From the NCBI GenBank assembly GCA_029718625.1, contig CM056376.1, positions 78,057,386-78,121,385 of the forward strand: DNA of 64,000 nt, read 5' to 3'. A program made the translations under genes and the position numbers. Every line of letters begins with the position of its first letter. Position 1 is the first letter of the stretch. This DNA comes from Synaphobranchus kaupii. Its lineage: Eukaryota > Chordata > Actinopteri > Anguilliformes > Synaphobranchidae. Below are positions 12,002 to 24,238 of the stretch, in pieces. Below the pieces are notes generated by a model that saw only the letters and a list, made by a program, of their open reading frames with translations, did no database searches and was not told where the DNA came from.

Positions 12002-14673
12002 CTTTGCGTAGAAGGTGACGCCGACGGGACCTTTTTGCTCAACTGAGACATTCGTTGCTACTGCAGCCAAACTATTAGTGGAAATCAATAATAAATAACT
12101 CTGTGTTTTAACTTTATTGGTAGACGGTTTGTGACGATTTCGGCCAAATACGGAGTTTCTAAGTGTCACTATTTCCCGGTAGCAAGTCCATTTAATAAGA
12201 AACCCCCACCTAGTCTATACCTACCCATGCCTGACATAGTGGATAATAGCGTCTATGTTTGAGTTCATAAATATATTTATTCATCATAGAAAATTAGAAT
12301 AACGTCATAGCAACAACAATAGCCTGGTCGTATGCCAGAAAAGCCATGAAAAGCCCTGCTCACTCAAATGCAAAATAAACTGTGAAAGTACTATCTCATT
12401 CTACCATGTATTCTACTAGAAATATATGCTACTAAATATGAAATAAATATACAATCCTACCAATTGGTTTTACACCTCGAGATGTTCCTTTCAAAATTCA
12501 GTGGTCATTTATTGTCTGGTACAATCAGTTTGAGAAATATACAACACTTTATACCGCTATTACACTATCTGAAACGTCGACTCGTAATACCCCCATGCCC
12601 AATACCTGTCTCATTCATTACAGTTCATTCTGGTTTAATTGTCAGCTTTTTTATCCAATAGAGTACATTATAACCTTAGCAACGGTATATGCCATGTCTT
12701 TTTGGGTGCTTTGAACAATTTTACTACAGCCCAGCGTAATGGCAGTTTTCGTTTTAACGGTCTGGTATTACGCAAGCTCTATAGAAAACACATTAGGGAG
12801 GGGAGTTTCCCTTTCCCGATATGTAAGTATTTGTGCGTCTAAAATGCCGTTGGTCTCGCTGGCTACATATGTACGTTCGTGTTTCCACTCGAGCACTGTC
12901 TTTCCAATATGTTTGATAGCCCTATTGTTATTTTCGCATTTTGAGTGCATTTCACATACTGTAGTGCAATCGTTAAATTTATTTTTGATGTAGGCTACCG
13001 ATGTTCATTGAAGATAGAACATTTGGCAGCATTTTGCTGATGGTGGAATACTATTTTATGTTCATGTTATCGTACATAATATAGACTATGGTGTATATAC
13101 TTGTCTCTTAGGGCATGACAAATGCTCATTCCAATTTACTGTGCGCTGATATGTGGTAGATTAACATAAATTTCCTTGGAGTCATTATGAATATGAACAT
13201 TAAAAAAAAAAACTACAGAAAAATGCAATCCCAGGACAAAAGTATACATACTGTAGAGTACAGGGAAAAGTGATGTTTTATTAATGTAAAAATAAAAATA
13301 CATTATGTCACATGGCGCTGTAATGGTGACATGTAGTCCAGCTGTCTCTCGTGTTTGTGTTTGTTCATTTGAATGTATTTTGTTGTGTCGGGCTTCTGAC
13401 TTTTGTTTTTTCATGCGCTGTGTGTCTGTTGTGGTGCGGGGAGGCGGGCTGGAGATTTTTCGGGGCACTCCTGCCGCTTGTTTTGATGATATTGGCGAAT
13501 TGTCTCGCCGGGATAATTTTGTTTGTGGTCGCCACCATGGAGACGCATTCGCAACATATGCGTTGGATCTGCCGCAGCAAAGTTTACCATCGCTCTTCAC
13601 CGGAGTTGAAGATGTCGGGACTGATCAGAGAGTGCAGGCGGTTTTCAAAGGGCAACCATGTAAGGGAAGGAGAAGATGGTGCGGGGGAGGAGTGAGGTGA
13701 CGAGTGGGAAGGCTGATGCAGTTCGGTGCTCCGTTTCAACAGTACAGAGACCACAACACTGCGTGTATGGAGGAAGAGGCAGTTTGTGTGTTGGACTGCT
13801 AAATGACACTGGACATCTCGGGACAGCGGGGGCTATTTCTAATCATGGCTGTATTCCAATTTAATTCACTGAATTTGATATTGTATGTCTTTATTTGGTG
13901 TGTTTGTGTGTTGTGGGTCTGACCCACTGTCTATGTCTTTTTTGTTGTTGCTGATGGCTACAACTGAAGTTCCCGAAAGGGAAAATAAAAGTTATTCTAT
14001 TCTATTCTATTGAAGAGTGAATGATTAGCCAACATATTTAGGTGTATGTAACACTGTGATATCAATGTTTTTTATCTTAAGCCATCAGAAGGAGCAAATG
14101 TATATGCTTTATAATGGACAAAGCTAATTTTATGACATGTTTTGCAGAGGGGTTTTGGACCCATAGATATCTACCCCCCTATACTGGTGAGAATATAGTA
14201 ATTCCCACTAAAATAATTATGCAAAAGTGAGTTTATGAGCCAAAACTGTTGATTTGTAGTTAAATATGTCATTTTTTTATTTTATTTAGAGCAGTGCACA
14301 ATTTAGCCATTTGGATAGATTTGGAGACACTAATGGACAATAGGGTACATTGCTATATTTTGCATCATAGACCTTTAGTAGTTCTGCATATCATCCTCAG
14401 ATTTTGCAAAAACTTCTGGACATGGAGCTCTCAGTATTTTGTTGCAAACTAAAGAAAAACCTTTTTTTTTTCCAAAGTTTATTTGCATTTGTGGCACTTT
14501 ATTTTGACTTAAATTATAAAAATAAACAAATCTAAGTTTGTATTGCAAATGGTACACCTGTCTTGTTTCATTTAAGCCAGTTGCCAAGTTCATGTGATGC
14601 TCACATGAGGTGTTATAAAGCCTTAAACAGAGCACCCCCTAAATAGGTGAAATTTGCCATCTGCGCCAAGGGG
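12002..14673. mobile_element. TTAA-specific DNA transposon, copy B
   Basis: Starts after TTAA at 11998-12001 with a degraded CTTTGCGTAGA end and finishes TCTGCGCCAAGGGG before TTAA (14674-14677). It lacks all four major insertions present in copy A and so documents their empty sites. Its only clear insertion is the LINE fragment at about 13285-14013, whose empty site is in copy A at about 11557-11565. Short open frames inside are shadows; no transposase is seen. piggyBac is the most likely superfamily because of TTAA and the CCCT-type end, with Kolobok possible. Confidence 0.55.
13285..14013 (+). mobile_element. LINE fragment with (ATTCT)n tail
   Basis: Inserted in copy B between TTTTATT and GAAGAGTGAATG; copy A is uninterrupted there (TTTATTGAGGTACAAGAGTG). 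The 3' end reads GGGAAAATAAAAGTTATTC plus (ATTCT)n, identical in type to 6044-6405. The middle contains a short frame with SGLIRECRRFSKGN, which resembles N-terminal pieces of fish LINE proteins, so I read this as a LINE joined from a 5' part and a 3' tail with the reverse transcriptase deleted. That reading of the coding piece is tentative. Confidence 0.5.
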
Positions 14674-14962
14674 TTAAACAAAAGTTAGCTGGGGGGCAAT
14701 TAAATCCAATGGCAAAATGCTAATTATTAGCATTGTTCCAATTCAGGTTTAGCCAATTTTAGCTACAGGTTTGAGACTGAGGCACCATCTTTAAGCACCC
14801 AGAAAGCTGGAAGGCGTTTTAAAAGTAAAGGTCTCAACCAAAAAATAAAAGTACCCAAACTACATGGGCTACAATTACCCCATAAAGTAATACAAATTAT
14901 CAAAATATAATGTATACCAAATGGACATAAATCTATAATAGAAAAAACGTAAATATGGCTCG

Positions 14963-15006
<44 letters not shown>
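14963..15006. repeat. (TAA)n microsatellite at the LINE 3' end
   Basis: About 14 repeats of TAA. It lies exactly where the 3' end of the minus-strand LINE should be, so it probably derives from that LINE's (TTA)n tail. Confidence 0.9.
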
Positions 15007-15010
<4 letters not shown>

Positions 15011-15268
15011 GTGAAGTTTAAAATCAAGCACACAAATCACAGGACAAAAACACAGAAGAAATATATTTTATTAAGAGGCAAGGGCAAAAAAGTGACTATT
15101 AAGTCTTGTTCTAAATGCAGAGACTAGCTCTATTTCCCTGACATGGGCTGGCAGACTGCTCCACATTAGAGGGGCTCTATATGAAAAGGCTCTGCCACCC
15201 ACTGTTTTTTTTTTTTTTTAATTATGGGGAACACAAGATGTCTTGCATATGTATGGGAACATAATGTA

Positions 15269-15806
15269 CACTGCCCGGCCAAAAAAAAAGTCGCACTGTA
15301 ATATTTTGTTGGACCGCCTTTAGCTTTGATTATGGCGCGCATTCGTCGTGGCATTGTTTCGACAACCTTATGCAACGTCACAACATTTATTTCCGTCCAG
15401 ACTTAAATTTTTGGCCGAGATCTTGTATTGACGACGGGAGAGTCGAACCACTCCGTGAAGTCTTCTCCAGCACATCCCCAAAGACTTTCAATGGGGTTAA
15501 GGTCAGGACTCTGGTGGCCAATTCATGTGTGAAAATGATTCCTCATGCTCCCTGAACCACTCTTTCACAATTTGAGCCCGATGAATCTTGGCATTGTCGT
15601 CCTGGAATATGCCCATTGATGGGATAACCTGGTCATTCAGTACATTCAGGTACTCAGCTGACTTCATTTTATTGCTGCATAACGTTGCTGAGCCTAGACC
15701 TGACCAATTGAAGCAACCCCAGATCATAACACTGCCTCCAGAGGCTTGTACAGTGGGCACTATGCATGACTGGTGCAACTGCAACTTTATTTTTGGCCAG
15801 GCAGTG
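15269..15806 (-). mobile_element. Tc1-like element, internally deleted (538 bp)
   Basis: The ends are CACTGCCCGGCCAAAAA and TTTTTGGCCAGGCAGTG with TA on both sides (15267-15268, 15807-15808). Between them remain about 450 bp of minus-strand transposase C-terminus: [30 protein letters not shown] with the second catalytic aspartate, and a degraded end past MNWPPES in which the [12 protein letters not shown] block is only seen in another frame. The N-terminal DNA-binding part and first catalytic aspartate are gone. It sits inside the LINE frame between the codons around IML and IHY. Confidence 0.85.
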
Positions 15807-16170
15807 TATGAGCATGATGTAAAGATATGACGGGGCTGGACCATGTAGTGATTTGTAAGTCAGCAGCAGTACTTTAAAATCAACTCTAAATTTAAAAGGT
15901 AGATTGGAGTAATGTGTTCTGATCTCTTAGTTCTGGTGAATTCTACCTGTTGTGTATTGAAGGAGTAGCAATTTGTGGAGAGTAGTGTTTGGACAGTTAG
16001 ATAATAGGGCATTGCAATAATCAAGCCTGGAAGAACCAAATACATGAACAAGTTTCTCACCATCATACAAAGAAAGGAAGTGCTGGATCTTGGCGATGTT
16101 CCTAAGGTGGAAATAGGCAGATCTTGAGACCGACTTGATGTGTGAGTGCAATGTCAAATCAGAATCAATC

Positions 16171-16888
16171 TGTCATGGTTATTTGCAGCCTTTGCTTTTC
16201 AACGTTTTTGGTTTCCTGTTTGGCGTCGTCAAGACACTATCGGATTTTTTCCGCCTCCATTCCGATTTTCGCGTCTTGCCCGACAATTATTCCCTTCACC
16301 TGTTTCGCGTTTCCTGCGGGCTATAAATACCTCAGGACTTCCGCATTTCCGCACTTCGAGATTGTCTTTGCTATGTTGACATACGAAGTCGGTAAAGGTA
16401 TAGAAATTTTGGTCGCTGCATTTCTGGTTGTTACTAATAGGAAAAGCAACAAGTCCGGTTATAAAGATTTAGGATTAGATTGGTTTTGTCCTTCCTTTCC
16501 AATCTTTATCATTTATTCTTTTTACCTGTTGCCAGTTGTGTTCAGCTCTTTTTCCACAAGAGTTTTGGCTAACAGGTTTTCTTTTCTATTCCTTTCCTTC
16601 ACTCGTTTTTGTTTGAGTTTGGTTTTGTTTCATTACCTCTTGTTACGCCTAATTATTTTAGTGCGTGAGGTTCTTATGTTAGTTATTCTCGCTGTTTATT
16701 GAGATCGCCTCAGTTTTTGGAGGTTGTTTTGTTTTGCTTTGTGCTAGGGAAGTTTTGCTCCCTATCCTGTGTTAACCCAGTCCTGGTGCGGATTATTCCG
16801 TGTTTTGTGGCGTATCTTTCTCTAGATACGCTTTTAGAAATCCTTATTGGTCGCGTTTGATTCTCCGAACCTTACACTTCCCCTCACA
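16171..16888 (+). mobile_element. Solo LTR (718 bp) in the LINE
   Basis: Begins TGTCATGGTTATTTGC and ends CCCCTCACA, with the 5-bp duplication CAATC on both sides (16166-16170, 16889-16893). Removing it and one CAATC restores the LINE reading frame ...NLGVVIDSDLTLHS..., an independent proof of the boundaries. The sequence has a small hairpin (GCGTATC...GATACGC, about 16810-16832). It resembles the LTR at 62220-62726, which also starts TGTCATGGTTTTGC and ends CCTCACA. A 186-residue open frame in it is hydrophobic, low-complexity LTR sequence and not a gene. Confidence 0.9.
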
Positions 16889-16929
16889 CAATCACTACAC
16901 CTAGATTTTTGACCTTCCAGTCTACCCTA

Positions 16930-17340
16930 CTGAGCAGACAACTGGCAGTCAACAACGCAACAAGAGAGCGGGGACACAGCTGAAAAGGTGCGGAACAAAC
17001 CATGAGAGGGGTCACAGCTGGCAGGAGAAACAGCGAAACAGGGAGGCAACCGGTAGTCAGAGCAGAGCGTGTTGGAAATAACTCCAGAAAGTCCTTAGAT
17101 CAAACAGCTCCAGTGCATAGAGTGGGCAAAACAGGCAAGGTAAACATCAGCAGCAGAGCACTGACAGTCCTGGTAGAAAACGGGAAATTTGCAGGACTGT
17201 TCGCAAAATTGACGATTTCAAAAGATGAGCACGGGAGATCAGCGGCAGCCAGATACACCAGCGTATACAGCCCGGAACAGGAACGGGGAATAGGAAACAC
17301 AAGGTAGATCTGAACCCTTAGAGCGCTTGCCCGCAAATTG
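16930..17340 (+). other. Unidentified insert in the LINE, with open frame
   Basis: Between LINE blocks LLQRLNK (ends about 17345) and VDWKVKNLGV (starts about 16920) lies about 410 bp that do not translate to the expected L2 palm region on the minus strand. On the plus strand a frame of at least 101 codons (17002-17307) has a basic, non-repetitive composition including QTAPVHRVGKTGKVNISSRA. I do not recognise it. It could be a piece of another element's ORF1 or a transduced segment. No duplication or inverted repeats were found at its borders. Confidence 0.35.
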
Positions 17341-17694
17341 CTACGCACTTATTGAGTCTTTGCAAAAGAATTGCATGGTCTCCAGTACCAAATGCGGTGC
17401 TGAGATCAAGTAAGACAAGGATGGAAGTTGATTTCTGTTCTGAGGCTAAAAGGAGGCCCTTAAAGACTTTGACAAAGGCAGTCTCCATGCTCTGATGGGG
17501 CCTGAACCAGGACTGAAGGCTTTCATAAATATTATTCAGCACCAGAAAGGAAAGTTGTTTGGCTACAGCCTTCCCAAGTATTTTAGATGAGAAGCGGAGA
17601 TTGGAGATGGTAAGCACTGGCAGTCATGGATAGGTTTCAAACTTTTAGTTGGATGATGGACCTGATAGATCCTAGAGCTAACTCATTTTATGTA

Positions 17695-19223
17695 CAAATC
17701 CCAATTCCAAAAAAGGTGGGACAGTATGTACAATGCAAATAAAAGCAGAAAGCAGTGATTTGTAAATTCTCTTTTACATATATTTAATTGAAAAGCAAAG
17801 ATATTTAACATTTTTTTTAATAGATTTTTGTAAATATACGCTAATTCAGATTTGATGCCTTAACACGTTCCAAAAAAGTTGGGACAGGGGCAAAAAAAAA
17901 AAAAAGACTGTTGTGTAATGTTCAAAAACACCTGTTTGGAACATTCCACAGGAAAACAGGTGATGCTATCATGACTGTGTATAAAAAGAGCATTCACGAA
18001 GGCTCAGGCCTTTATGAGCAAGGATGGGTCGAGGTTCGCCACTTTGCGAAAAGTGCATGAGCGAACAGTCCAACAGTTTAAGAACAACGTTTCTTAATGC
18101 ACAATTGCAAGGAATTTAGGATTGCAAGGAATTTCACCATATACAGTCTGTAATATTATTAAAATATTCAGAGAATCTGGAGAAATCCCTGTGCATAAAG
18201 GGCAAGGCCAAAAACCAATATTGAATGCCCTTCGATGCCTCAGACGGCACTGCATTAAAAACCAACATGCTTCTGTAATGAATATAAATATCGGTAATAC
18301 TTCGGAAAACTGTTAGTAAACACAGTTTGTCGCTGCATCTACAAATGCAAGTTGAGACTCTACTATGCAAAGCATAAGCCATACATATATCAACAAAAGC
18401 CCCGAATTCTCTGGGCTCAAGCTTATCTGAGATGGACTGACGCAAAGTGCAAACGTGTGCTGTGGTCTGACGAGTCCACCTTTCAAATTGTTTTTGGAAA
18501 TAATGGACTTCGCGTTCTCCAGGCCAAAGAGGAAAAGGACCATCTTGATTGTTACCAACGCAAGGTTCAAAAGCCAGCGGCTGTCATGGTATGGGGGTGT
18601 GTTAGTGCCCATGGCATGGGTAACTTGCACATCTGAGAAGGCACCATTAACGCTGAAGGGTAGGTACATATGCATTTTGGAGCAACATATGCTGCCATCT
18701 AGACAACGTTTTATTTCAGCAAGACAATGCCAAGCCACATTCTGCACATGTTACAACAACGTGGCTTCGTAGTCAGAGATTGCGGGTGCTAGACTGGCCT
18801 GCCTGCAGTCCAGACCTGTCTCTCATTGAAAACATGTGGCGCATTATGAAGCGCAAAATACGACAATGAAGACCCTGGACTGTTGAGCAGCTGAAGTCTT
18901 CAAGCAAGAATGGAACAAAATTCCGCTTTGAAAACTATAACAATTAGTGTCCTCAGTTCCCAAAAGATTACTGAGTGTTGTTAAAAGGAAAGGTGATGTA
19001 ACACAGTGGTAAACATGCCACTGTCCCAACTTTTTTGGGATGTGTTGCAGGCATCACATTTAGTACATATATTTACAAAAAACAAGTTGATGAGTTAAAA
19101 CATTAAATATCTTGTCTTTGTACTGTTTTCAATTGAATACAGGTCAAAAAGGATTTGCAAATCATTGCTTTGTTTTTATTTACATTTTATACACTGTCCC
19201 AACGTTTTTGGAATTGAGGTGTG
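17695..19223 (+). mobile_element. Tc1-like transposon, degraded
   Basis: The inverted ends are CAATTCCAAAAAAGGTGGGA (after CAAATCC, 17695) and TCCCAACGTTTTTGGAATTG (before AGGTGTG, 19223), with TA outside each (17693-17694, 19224-19225). At 1529 bp it has about the normal full length for Tc1-like elements. It carries a transposase gene broken by stops and frameshifts (see next entry). Confidence 0.9.
18020..18980 (+). pseudogene. Tc1 transposase pseudogene (DD34E type)
   Basis: Fragments in all three plus frames follow a Tc1 transposase from end to end: an N-terminal helix-turn-helix piece near 18122-18240 (ISPYTVCNIIKIFRESG), the first catalytic block WSDESTF at about 18463, MVWGCVSAHGMGNL near 18590, a QDNAKPH-type second aspartate near 18725, and DLSLIENMW with the glutamate near 18825. 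All three acidic positions are visible, but stops and several frameshifts separate the blocks. It is inactive. Confidence 0.85.
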
Positions 19224-19225
19224 TA

Positions 19226-21020
19226 AATGATCCATTTGGAAATCTGTTTAACTGAGAACTGTTTAGTGCCCTAGAATGTGCCTCCATTAGTTATAGATCC
19301 CCTGATCATCGTATCAAAAACAGTGCATGCTGAGCCATGCACTATGTCTCATGACTGAAAGAGACGAAGCCTCTTACAACAAGACATCAAAAGACATTAA
19401 GATAATTTTTTTTAAAAGTTTTCTCCAGATGGTCATAAGTCGCCATGATGCATGTCGAGATTGCTCACATTTAATAAACCCCTTCCAAGCCACTTTTGCC
19501 TCAGGCTAGGTCATACTGGAAGTTGTCAACATAGAAATACTGCAACGTTTGAAACAGAGAGGCTTTTATAATTCACGGCACCAAAACAGCTTGGCTAATT
19601 TGATGCAATAATCAACTTTTCTGGACTTCAATATTTTGGACTGAATGGAATCCTTAATTGTGAAATGCCTTTGGTACACAAAGGAGTCAAGTCAAACAAA
19701 CTCAAGTACAGGATACCAAAATAGTGTTTCCTTATGCTTCTGAAATATCTCCTGCATTTGAACCTATGAATTGTATTTACACAGAGGATGTGTACATGTG
19801 GGTTTTTGAAAAAAACTGGCTCTTTAAGAGTTTCACCCTCCTGCTGATCAAAGCTGCAGGTTTAAGCAGTATATCAGAGGAGCCATTATGCAAAAAAGTC
19901 ACAGGCAATTTCATGCGCCACTGCAGGGAACACATGTACAGAATCCATCTCAGTCAACGGAAGGTAACCCATCACCTGTAATGAGCTGGTGCTGCCACAG
20001 CAGGGGAGAATTAAGTGAGGAACCATGTAACAGTTCACGGTCCGTACTGTTGGTCTCTCCTCCCTTTCAGACAGAATGATTCCCCGGACATCAATGTCAG
20101 GCAGAGAATGTAATAGGAGTGAAACACTACTGAGATAAGGTAAATTGTAAAGAGGGTCTTAAATTAAACAAAGGGCAAATGAGTCCACAGCATGTAATTA
20201 AATTGCACATCATACCAGGCCCAGTTCTAGACTACTTTGACGGGGGGGGCACTGAGATATTTTGGTTTGTTCGCCAACTAAAAGGGCTTGTATTTTTTCA
20301 CGGGTGTGCTGTTGGCCTGGCTAGCAGTGACGGCTGGTGGGTGTGGGAACAGGGGAGGACAGAAATATGTTTGAGAAATAATTAAGCCGGGCAAACACTG
20401 TACGATTCAAGTCTTCTGTACGTTCTGTACTGTACGTTTTTAACCTGTCTGCTGAAACTTTGTAAATCGCACCGAATTTCAGCTATAGGATCAGCCGTCG
20501 TTTGACATGCAGTGTGAGAGGGGGAGAGATGCCCGATAAACTACCCAGAGGACATCATGAGGAGCTGACGGACGATCGGATGAATTTCTGACATTTCGGC
20601 TTTCGTGTAGTGTGAGCAGATCACGACCCGATTTCCCGAAAGTCATTGTGCGGCTAGCTTACTGCGTCTGCGCACACACACGACTAGCCTCCATGTACAG
20701 TAGGCTGGCTACATGTAGCCTAGAGGACTATGTTGCGGCTGATCGTTATACAGTGGTGTGTATATCAACAAAGCAGCCTGGTAAATACCTTACCTCCAAT
20801 TATTTTAGCAAAATTTAAATGCTGTATTGTCCACATCTTCCCAACCACCTGCGAATCCATACACGTCGGCGCCTCTTGTTTTTTGACGGGTCAGCACACA
20901 ACACACGGCCCAAAAGCTTGCACGCATCTCTCAATAATTTTCGACCGAATATTGTACAACGTGAGCAGCAGGTCATGAGCTTCATTATCTGGCCAATTAC
21001 TGTCGTGCAGTGTGAGCACA
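19226..21020. other. No gene seen
   Basis: About 1.8 kb without a recognised coding region. A TACGATTCAAGTCTTCTGTA...CAGTGTGAGCAC stretch between about 20395 and 21020 has several repeats of TGYAGTGTGAG (20510, 20605, 21008), suggesting an old non-coding repeat into which the next Tc1 inserted. Short open frames here have no motif. Confidence 0.4.
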
Positions 21021-21175
21021 TACAGTTGAAGTCGAAAGTTTACATACACCTTAGGCAAATCCATTTAAACTCAGTTTTTCACAATTCCTGACATTTAATC
21101 CTAGTAAACATTCCCCGTTTTAGGTCAGTTAGGATCACTACTTTATTTTAAGAATGTGAAATGTCAGAATAATAG

Positions 21176-21609
21176 TTTGGTCAGGACAACTCACGTATTA
21201 AATGACATGTTTAATGAATGAATGTGCTGCATAATTATTTTAGTTTGGCGGTGAATGGATCGGCTTTAGTACTGCTCCGGAGCACGAGCATCTCCCCCCG
21301 CTAAACAGGAGATGACCAGAAAACCCCCATACTAAAGCAGATCCAAACGACAGGTGGAAGCTGGGGTGGTGGAGGGTGGCAGCAAATTTCTTTTAACACA
21401 AGCCGCAAGCAACAAAGAGCAGCACATCAGCATTCAAGCAGTACAGACAGAATGGATTCTTGGCTTAAAAAGGGCGCTCCATTAGAGGTGTGTGCATGTG
21501 ATTGGTTGAGTATGGGACGCTTGATTGCTAGCTGACCAAGGTCGGCTATGATAAGAGTTTCCTGACAGAACTTGCTCTGCGCATGTTAAAACGTTTGCGA
21601 TGCTCATTA
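21176..21609 (-). mobile_element. ~430-bp insert in the Sleeping Beauty-like left end
   Basis: The left inverted repeat is interrupted between GTCAGAATAATAG and AGAGAGAATTATTTATTTCAG. The insert begins (T)TGGTCAGGACAAC and ends GCGATGCTCA on the plus strand, i.e. TG...CA as in an LTR, and on the minus strand it contains a TATA-poor promoter-like part and ATTAAACATG near its end. A clean duplication is lacking (TAG or TT at most), so a solo LTR is only a suggestion. Confidence 0.4.
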
Positions 21610-21718
21610 GAGAGAATTATTTATTTCAGCTTTTATTTCTTTCATCACATTTCCAGTGGGTCAGAAGTTTACATACATTCTGTCAGTATTTGGTAGCATT
21701 GCTTTTAAATTGTTTAAC

Positions 21719-22694
<976 letters not shown>

Positions 22695-23274
22695 ATGTCA
22701 AGCAAAGAGGCACTGAGTTTGAAGGTAGGCCTTAAAATACATCAACAGGCATGGGCCGCGGAACCCATTTGTGGTAGGTCGGGCCAAACATCATCGTCAC
22801 AACTAAAAAAAAAACCTACGCGCACCCGCGCCCCCTAAACAAAAAACGCAGGCTACCTGCGCTAACTGAATGAATGAAACACAGTATACACTTACATTTG
22901 CAAATATAGATAACTTTTTATTTAAGAAATATAAACTCACTTTTGTGGCTGCAGCTGAAAATCAATTTGGCAATGTTCGTCAGTCCTTCCTTATTATTAA
23001 TACTCAAACTTCTCGAATGTCTGCTGACCATTTTGCAGGACATTTCATTGAAATAAAAAAAAAAGGAATAAAATAAACACTGTCTTCTGTGGCTGCTCTT
23101 AGTGTAGGCCTATGTTCAGTCCTTATTCAGTCCTTATTAGTCTCCATACTTCCCAAAGAATTGCCTGCGTCGATCATTTTGCTTTGCAAAGTCCGCTGCA
23201 ATCGCCTTAATGTCTGTTCGTGCGAGGATCTCTCTGTGGGTGTGGGCACCCAGTAGGTCATTCAGGGCTCTATT

Positions 23275-24238
23275 TTAATAAACCAAACGCAATGGTGAAC
23301 GCAAGAGTAATCGCTTGGCGGTATCGCTCTGAGGGCGTGTCGGCGAGAAATTTGGTAATTTCATGACGGCAATCTTGGCGCACCTTATGGCGGTATTGCT
23401 AAAAGGCTGGGTTTAAACATCCAAGGTGTGTCTCTATGGTAGCCAATCAAATAGTTGTTCTCATGCTTTAAAAAAAAGCCAGTTGGAACGCAATCGCTCC
23501 ATGCAATTTCATAATGAGCAACCCAAACGCACTGGACCGTCAACGACAAGAGCGATTTTCCGCACAGGAATCAGACATACTTGCAACAGAAGTACAGGCT
23601 AGGACTGTAGTAATTTATGGATCACAATCCACACCACCTCGTCTCCCAGAAGTTCGGAAGGCACGGGAGGAGGTGGCGAATGCATTAATTAGCCTACATT
23701 AGGTGATGTAGGCATAATTATGATTCAAATGGTAGGCTTATGATTCAACTGTGTCAATGTGTAATTTATATATTATAGGCTATTGGCCTATATGATCGCA
23801 AGTTTCTTGTAAGCTGTCCTGTTTTATTCTAGTAGTTTAAATTAAAATTAATTAATTAATAATAATTATAGGCTATTTGTTCATTAAATGGAAGTGTAAT
23901 GTTGGCATCACCTATACACTACATAGAACTACATGACGAATAAATTGGCAAATTGCCAGAGTCTATTGCGTTCCCGCTAAGAGGTGGTTCCAGCTGATCA
24001 TAACGCAATGGGTTTTCGTTGGTTCAAATTGTCACTGAGCCGAAAGTATTTTAGAACACGCCCCAGACAGCGCCACCCATCCCACTGCAGCGCAAGCGAA
24101 AGGATGTTATGTTGAGAATTTGTTGATCCTAGCGGTATTGCTGAGAAACGCCATAGCGCCAGTTTTAAGACGTTGATGCTGTCAACAAGCTTGCGTTTGA
24201 CTATACCGTCCCCTTGCGCTGGTTTGAAAATAGAGCCC
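23275..24238 (+). mobile_element. Harbinger-like element nested in the hAT-like element
   Basis: Terminal inverted repeats GGGCTCTATTTT (23275) and AAAATAGAGCCC (24238), close to those of 3805-5723. It splits the hAT reading frame; the frame is restored if 3 bp are removed with it, in agreement with the 3-bp duplication of Harbinger elements, although the flanking triplets (TCA and CAA) are not identical. The 964-bp element carries a Myb-like protein fragment but no nuclease transposase. Confidence 0.8.
23514..23702 (+). CDS. Myb/SANT-like protein fragment of Harbinger
   Basis: A 62-residue frame starting MSNPNALDRQRQERF. The segment FSAQESDILATEVQART followed by VVIYGSQSTPPRLPEVRKAR matches the start of the Myb/SANT-like DNA-binding protein encoded by vertebrate Harbinger elements, which typically reads FS-x-E-E-x-D-x-L followed by IFG and P-x-x-x-EVRKAWEEVA. 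In autonomous elements this protein binds the ends and helps bring the transposase into the nucleus. Here only the first helix region remains; the frame ends after NALISLH at a stop. It is probably a remnant without function, but the reading frame itself has no internal stop. Confidence 0.7.
   Translation: MSNPNALDRQRQERFSAQESDILATEVQARTVVIYGSQSTPPRLPEVRKAREEVANALISLH

Larger units (their letters stand above)
15007..17660 (-). mobile_element. L2-type LINE, 5'-truncated and interrupted
   Basis: Minus-strand LINE remnant. Reverse-transcriptase blocks appear in order: LDLSTAFGTGDHAILLQRL (about 17345-17405), KNLGVVIDSDLTLHSHIKSV joined across the solo LTR (about 16140-16920), SRLDYCNALLS (about 16010), RSEHITP (about 15900), and a C-terminal WVAEPFHIEPL-like block near 15170-15200. 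These are typical of L2/CR1-clade reverse transcriptases, whose C-terminus reads like SRTVGGRAFSYRAP. The YADD palm region is missing. It is interrupted by a deleted Tc1 (15269-15806), a solo LTR (16171-16888) and unrelated sequence (about 16930-17340). It is non-functional. Confidence 0.85.

Noticed and set aside
13305..13700. 131-codon plus-strand frame as a host gene
   Set aside because: It lies in the LINE fragment inserted in copy B, with competing frames and no splice or start context. Best explained as LINE remnant.
16142..16702. 186-codon hydrophobic open frame as a membrane protein
   Set aside because: It begins in LINE sequence, crosses the LTR start and lies in the solo LTR 16171-16888. 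The hydrophobicity comes from T-rich LTR sequence.
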